Below, piece after piece: positions 14,129 through 17,356 of a stretch of DNA of 17,356 nucleotides. The notes beneath the pieces are model-generated. The model did no database searches. It had not been told where the DNA came from and saw only the letters and a list, made by a program, of their open reading frames with translations. Both the position numbers and the translations under genes were made by a program. The first letter of the stretch is position 1. The number at the start of each line of letters is the position of its first letter. The stretch spans positions 1-17,356 of the forward strand of contig NZ_JAUSCC010000132.1 in the NCBI RefSeq assembly GCF_030651745.1, read 5' to 3'. Source of the DNA: Methylophaga sp. Lineage in GTDB: Bacteria > Pseudomonadota > Gammaproteobacteria > Nitrosococcales > Methylophagaceae.

Positions 14129-15988
14129 TCAGGCAGCAAGTAATGTCGTTTCGAGCAGTGAGAAGGTTGCTTCCGCAAGTTCTCCCACATGCTCAATACA
14201 AACATGCTCATTACCAAACAAGGCTGACATCATCTTTTCTCGAACGCCGATGCCAATGCCGTATACCTCTATGCCACCCTGTCTCAAATCATTTATCGTC
14301 TTGATACAGTCTTGCATATCATCAGGAGCGCCATCAGTTACTACAAAAAGAATTTTTCGTTCTTCTTTTTGAGCGACCAGGTTATCCCCTGACCAGATCA
14401 ATGCAGGTAGCAACGGAGTGCAACCTTCAACTTGAACCTCTGGATAATATCCAGCTGTTTGATTCATTGTTTGATCTTGCCTTGTCAAAACAGTCACAGC
14501 CGTTTCCATTGAACCGGGAAACATTGCTGCGCCGACTGACAAGTGAGGTACATTTTTCATTGCAGCCGTTAAGGACAATGTAGATCTTGCAGCCATCGTT
14601 ATGCCATCACGCATAGAACCTGACCTATCCAGCAAAACCTGTACTGCCGTATTAACCGCTTTCTTGCGACTGGCCGACTTAAACACCGATAAATTACCTG
14701 ACTTTATACGATGTAGCTTTCGGTCATTCAGCCTGCGCCCATTCCGTGAAGTCTTACGCTTCACTTTAGTTTGGGATTGAACCAATTGGACTAATCTGGA
14801 ACGCAATGCAGCAGTTGCTGCTTGAGCTTCATCGAGTGCCTTTTGGTGATCGCCCGGAGATATGAGATCAGTAATGTGAGTTGGCTTCATACTCACAGCG
14901 TAATTTCCACGCTGATTTGCCGCCTCTTGAATCTCATCTTTCATGAGTAGTTCAAATGCATCACTGATATCACCAGGCAAGTCCTTTGAGTCACTTTCTG
15001 ATGTGGCCAGAATGTCTTTCATGGCTTGCACGGCTGCATCAAACGCTTCTTGTGACATATCCCCCGTTGAACTGGAGGATTGACCGTTACCGGTGTCACT
15101 GTCTGCATCTAATGTGTCGTCGCTGGACGCTGTACCCGCATTTGATGATGAATCATCATTTGCATCGACATCACCATGGCCTGATTGCATATCGCCATCA
15201 TCGCCTTGTGCATCATCGTCCCCTTGATCTGAACCTTGGTCTGAATCATCGCCATCACCGGTTTGCTGGTTCTGGCTCGGATCAGATGTCTGGTCTTGAT
15301 CTTGTGAATCATTGCCAGCTTGTTGCTGCTGGCTTTGATTACTATTTTGTGGTGGTGCGGTGCGTTGACTCTCCTCTTCCAGAATTTGGGCAACCTCGCG
15401 AGCAAGTTCAACGATTTCACCTTCAGTCCTGGCACCTGACACCCGAGCCATAACACTGTTAATCCGTGTCATGGCCAGAGGCGTCATATACCCTTCGAGA
15501 ATAGTCTGCGCGGTTTGTGCATAGTCATCTAAAGCGGATTGACCAAGCACCCGTGCACGCCCTTTGTGAAGCAAATACCCACATAACGCCCCAGCTGGTG
15601 AAGTATCAGTAGTGACTGGCTCAAAGAATCCATCATGGACAAGCTTTTGAACTAAGTTCGCAAGCTTTTGAGGTGCGCCCGGATAATCCCGGATAATGCA
15701 CTTCTCCATTCGGATGTCTTCCATGATTCCAGCCAGTTTTCTCACAATAGGAGATAACTGGCCGTAATCAATACTGAAGTCGCTGTAACGTATGTGTCCT
15801 GCTTCGTGGATGATAAAGCCAAGTCCCAGTATTTCCACACCGGGATCTTCCAACGGCAAAGACGGCAAATAAATAACATTACCGTCTGTCCGTGGATGAC
15901 CAGCATCCACTTCCACACGAACACCCATGTTGCGCCCCAGTGCCTTTGCGACAATGGGGAGTGATTTAACCAAAGTAGATTGGCTCAT
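14129..15988 (-). CDS. CobT-like protein with HEAGH motif and von Willebrand A domain
   Basis: This is a 619-residue protein. The N-terminal domain has a zinc-metalloprotease-like HEAGH motif (61-65), with GIMEDIRME (88-95) as a probable second half of the site. Residues about 205-312 are a low-complexity acidic linker of Gln, Asp, Ser and Gly. The C-terminal von Willebrand A domain has a complete metal-ion-dependent adhesion site: DRSGS (454-458), T524 and D552 in VTDGAPDD. This matches CobT-like VWA proteins, which normally partner CobS/MoxR-type AAA+ ATPases. On mobile elements they are unlikely to make cobalamin; a chaperone or chelatase-like remodelling role is inferred. AAAGGAG six bases before ATG 15988 decides the start. 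The gene follows the DUF3150-like gene by 11 bases. No CobS homologue is in view. Confidence 0.85.
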   Translation of the reverse strand: MSQSTLVKSLPIVAKALGRNMGVRVEVDAGHPRTDGNVIYLPSLPLEDPGVEILGLGFIIHEAGHIRYSDFSIDYGQLSPIVRKLAGIMEDIRMEKCIIRDYPGAPQKLANLVQKLVHDGFFEPVTTDTSPAGALCGYLLHKGRARVLGQSALDDYAQTAQTILEGYMTPLAMTRINSVMARVSGARTEGEIVELAREVAQILEEESQRTAPPQNSNQSQQQQAGNDSQDQDQTSDPSQNQQTGDGDDSDQGSDQGDDDAQGDDGDMQSGHGDVDANDDSSSNAGTASSDDTLDADSDTGNGQSSSSTGDMSQEAFDAAVQAMKDILATSESDSKDLPGDISDAFELLMKDEIQEAANQRGNYAVSMKPTHITDLISPGDHQKALDEAQAATAALRSRLVQLVQSQTKVKRKTSRNGRRLNDRKLHRIKSGNLSVFKSASRKKAVNTAVQVLLDRSGSMRDGITMAARSTLSLTAAMKNVPHLSVGAAMFPGSMETAVTVLTRQDQTMNQTAGYYPEVQVEGCTPLLPALIWSGDNLVAQKEERKILFVVTDGAPDDMQDCIKTINDLRQGGIEVYGIGIGVREKMMSALFGNEHVCIEHVGELAEATFSLLETTLLAA

Positions 15989-15999
15989 AACATACTCCT

Positions 16000-17007
16000 T
16001 TAGAAGCAAAATGCAGCTGGTTGCGCTACAGGTTTAGGATTAGAGGGGATGGAAACTTCAACTTCTGATTGCTCATCGGTCTGCTCATCAACAACTTCTT
16101 CGCTGACAGTTTGTGTCTGCTCTGAAGCCACTAATAAATCGTCTTCATCTTCCTCAACTTGATCCAACACATCGTTTTGATGTTGTGGCACCTGGTTAAT
16201 AAAGTCCGTCATTCTTCTGTACGAACCTAACAGGTTTAATAACCCACAAACTGATGAGAGATCGGCACCTTCAATCGGACCGGTTTTTGGCATGGAGTCA
16301 AGAACGTCATTAACTCGTTTGATGATTACATCCACCTTACCGCTGATATAGCTCAGTGTTTTGAGCTTGTTCAGGATAGTGCGAATGGGCGATAAAGATT
16401 TTTGGCCGGCTTTGTCCCGATTTTCAAAGGAGGTCACCCAAGCATCTTTTGCCATTTTTTCGATTTCCGATAACAACTGTCCCAACAAGCCATTTTGCTC
16501 TTGTTGAAGACCATCGTTCATCAGTGCCCCTTGGCCGCCACTTGTGATTTTGTAAGCTTGAAATTCAAACTTGAACCGATTCTCAATTTCACCGCGACTC
16601 ATCATGGAATTGCGAAGCCATTCTTCCCAAGCGGGATGTTCGGCTATCCATTCAGCATTGGATTGCTCATAGCTATCCAAATACTCGGTGATTAACGCTT
16701 CATGCTCATCTTTCAGACTCTGCAATCTAACCAGTAAAGATTCACCAGCTTCGATTGAAGTGCCATAAGCACCAAACGCTTTGAGACAGACCTTTTCACA
16801 TTCCCGATGAATACGTTTCCCAAGACTGTTAATACGCTTCAGCTTCTCAGGAGCTGCAATTGCTTTAGTACCGGGGGTGATTAGATCTTCAGGTGGGGTC
16901 TTGTCTGGATCGGCATATCGGTTTAGCTCATCGCGTGTCAGGGTTTTTTTGCCCTGCCAAGTACGGTAATTGATATGAATCCAAACTGTTTGATCTAGTA
17001 CTTCCAT
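16000..17007 (-). CDS. DUF3150-family protein
   Basis: This 335-residue soluble protein resembles DUF3150 proteins. The opening (QTVWIHINYRTWQGKKTLTR, then DPDKTPPEDLITPGTKAI) follows the family pattern of a short beta segment, W-x-G-x-K and a PPEDL...G-x-K motif. Most of the rest is predicted helical (for example LKDEHEALITEYLDSYEQS), with an acidic C-terminal tail from about residue 285. DUF3150 genes commonly lie beside CobS-like ATPase and CobT-like VWA genes on mobile elements and phages. Here the CobT-like gene follows directly. The start is ATG 17007: GAGGAG lies seven bases before it, whereas an in-frame start at 17103 has no ribosome site and would include the leader repeats. Function is unknown; a partner of the AAA+/VWA machine is inferred. 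Confidence 0.75.
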   Translation of the reverse strand: MEVLDQTVWIHINYRTWQGKKTLTRDELNRYADPDKTPPEDLITPGTKAIAAPEKLKRINSLGKRIHRECEKVCLKAFGAYGTSIEAGESLLVRLQSLKDEHEALITEYLDSYEQSNAEWIAEHPAWEEWLRNSMMSRGEIENRFKFEFQAYKITSGGQGALMNDGLQQEQNGLLGQLLSEIEKMAKDAWVTSFENRDKAGQKSLSPIRTILNKLKTLSYISGKVDVIIKRVNDVLDSMPKTGPIEGADLSSVCGLLNLLGSYRRMTDFINQVPQHQNDVLDQVEEDEDDLLVASEQTQTVSEEVVDEQTDEQSEVEVSIPSNPKPVAQPAAFCF

Positions 17008-17035
17008 TAGGTTTCTCCTCTTAAAAACAGAAAAA

Positions 17036-17087
17036 CCCGAATTGGAAATACTAGTCCCCGAATGGGAAATAATATTTCCCGTCCGGG
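17036..17087. repeat. Three 14-base repeats CCCGRAYKGGAAAT, two direct and one inverted, in the leader
   Basis: Copies lie at 17036-17049 and 17057-17070 (direct, 21-base period) and 17074-17087 (inverted). The latter two form a perfect dyad GGGAAAT-AAT-ATTTCCC at 17064-17080. In the transcript the first-transcribed copy can pair with either of the other two, the last of which is followed by TTTTT. The array is an operator or attenuator candidate just upstream of the DUF3150-like gene. Confidence 0.6.
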
Positions 17088-17131
17088 TAGTTGAGACTGG
17101 CATGTGTTGCGCTGGGCCAGTTCCAGTTCTT

Positions 17132-17153
17132 ACTCTTCAAATTAATGAAGAGT
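17132..17153. repeat. Inverted repeat ACTCTTCA-N6-TGAAGAGT
   Basis: The 8-base arms are perfect, with AATTAA between them on the plus strand. It lies between the candidate promoter at 17173-17201 and the repeat array, so it may be an operator or a stem in the leader RNA. Confidence 0.4.
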
Positions 17154-17172
17154 GAGAAACCTAGTTACGACA

Positions 17173-17201
17173 ATGTTATTACTCTAAAGCTATGAATGCA
17201 A
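17173..17201 (-). promoter_or_regulatory. Candidate promoter of the DUF3150/CobT-like unit
   Basis: On the minus strand TTGCAT (17201-17196) and TAACAT (17178-17173) are 17 bases apart. It would give a leader of about 160 bases that contains the two repeat structures. The matches to consensus are moderate, and other promoters upstream in or beyond the transposon are possible. Confidence 0.35.
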
Positions 17202-17238
17202 GGCGACTGGTTCACATTTTACCGGATTGCGCGAAAAG

Positions 17239-17356
17239 CCCCGTCGTTCAGGGCGGGGATGAATAGCGCGGACGGCAGCGCCGTCCTTTGAATACTTAAT
17301 GAGGTGTTTGCTGTTGCTCGATGTATTGCCGAATGATTTCAATCGGCGCACCGCCG
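17239..17356 (-). mobile_element. IS200/IS605-type element, right-end part
   Basis: The end of tnpA is followed, in its direction of transcription, by two hairpins: GGACGGC/GCCGTCC (17270-17286) and CCCCGTC/GGCGGGG (17239-17258, one wobble pair). Subterminal hairpins of this kind are recognised by TnpA in this family. The exact cleavage site, probably some bases below 17239, cannot be fixed here. Confidence 0.65.
17296..17356 (-). CDS. tnpA: IS200/IS605-family TnpA (Y1 HUH transposase), C-terminal end
   Basis: Only the last 19 codons are in the window: GGAPIEIIRQYIEQQQTPH then TAA. The G-G-A-P-x-E-x-x-x-x-Y-I-x-x-Q pattern is the conserved C-terminal helix of Y1 single-strand transposases in this family. 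Reading is on the minus strand, so the element's tnpA-side right end faces the DUF3150-like operon. The catalytic Tyr and HUH motif are outside the window. A tnpB partner may exist upstream but is not seen here. An intact or broken state cannot be judged. Confidence 0.8.
   Translation of the reverse strand, partial: GGAPIEIIRQYIEQQQTPH

Noticed and set aside
14986..15453. Plus-strand reading frame of 155 codons rich in His and Arg
   Set aside because: It is the complement of the acidic, repetitive linker of the CobT-like gene, has no ribosome site and has a biased composition explained by that linker.
14129..15988. A true cobalt chelatase subunit for cobalamin synthesis
   Set aside because: No cobN, cobS or other cobalamin genes are nearby, and the DUF3150 neighbour fits the separate mobile-element version of this system.
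17008..17103. N-terminal extension of the DUF3150-like protein to 17103
   Set aside because: It would translate through the repeat array with low-complexity Ser/Thr/Asn sequence and has no ribosome site, whereas ATG 17007 has GAGGAG at seven bases.
17239..17286. Hairpins at the right edge as terminators or a TnpB guide RNA
   Set aside because: There is no proper T-tract, and no tnpB is in view. They are better explained as subterminal hairpins of the IS200/IS605-type element.

Overview
The window is accessory DNA of moderate to low GC, most likely from a gammaproteobacterial conjugative plasmid or integrative element. It is bounded on the left by the 3' end of an IS3-family insertion sequence and on the right by the 3' end of an IS200/IS605-type tnpA. 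The host genus cannot be named from the sequence. Ribosome binding sites are classical, and most genes in the main operon overlap or nearly touch. The gene set resembles the type IVB thin-pilus loci of conjugative elements (R64 pil type), which fits a mobile element.

Layout: (1) 1-141, end of an IS3-family element running into a tyrosine recombinase (130-1197) that has no ATG until residue 62, so its 5' end looks replaced by the IS. (2) 1212-2542, cargo: a minus-strand secreted protein, then a plus-strand promoter, a short terminated transcript, a leader with competing hairpins, and a signal-peptide gene interrupted by an in-frame TAG. (3) 2591-13998, a long minus-strand operon. In transcription order it encodes a CFI-box protein with a Cas4-like N-terminus, a membrane-anchored Cas4-like nuclease core, a TcpQ/PilL-like protein, secretin lipoprotein PilN, two bitopic membrane proteins (PilO-like), PilP, assembly ATPase PilQ, prepilin PilS, platform protein PilR, a second prepilin, a PilV-like tip protein ending in a phage tail-collar-like domain, a PilT/TraJ-like ATPase and a LysM/FimV-like protein. 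(4) 14129-17007, a separate minus-strand transcription unit, closed by a strong terminator, with a DUF3150-like protein and a CobT-like HEAGH/von Willebrand A protein. (5) 17008-17295, a leader with a repeat/dyad array, then the transposon end.

The secretin, alignment proteins, ATPase, platform and prepilins form an envelope-spanning pilus machine, with the PilV-like protein as probable tip or receptor-recognition subunit. No prepilin peptidase or lytic transglycosylase is present, so these must come from elsewhere. The most unusual item is the pair of overlapping genes at the head of the pilus operon. Between them they carry the separate parts of a Cas4-type Fe-S nuclease: one Cys and the G-x3-H motif in the first protein, the PD-(D/E)XK core and three Cys in the second.
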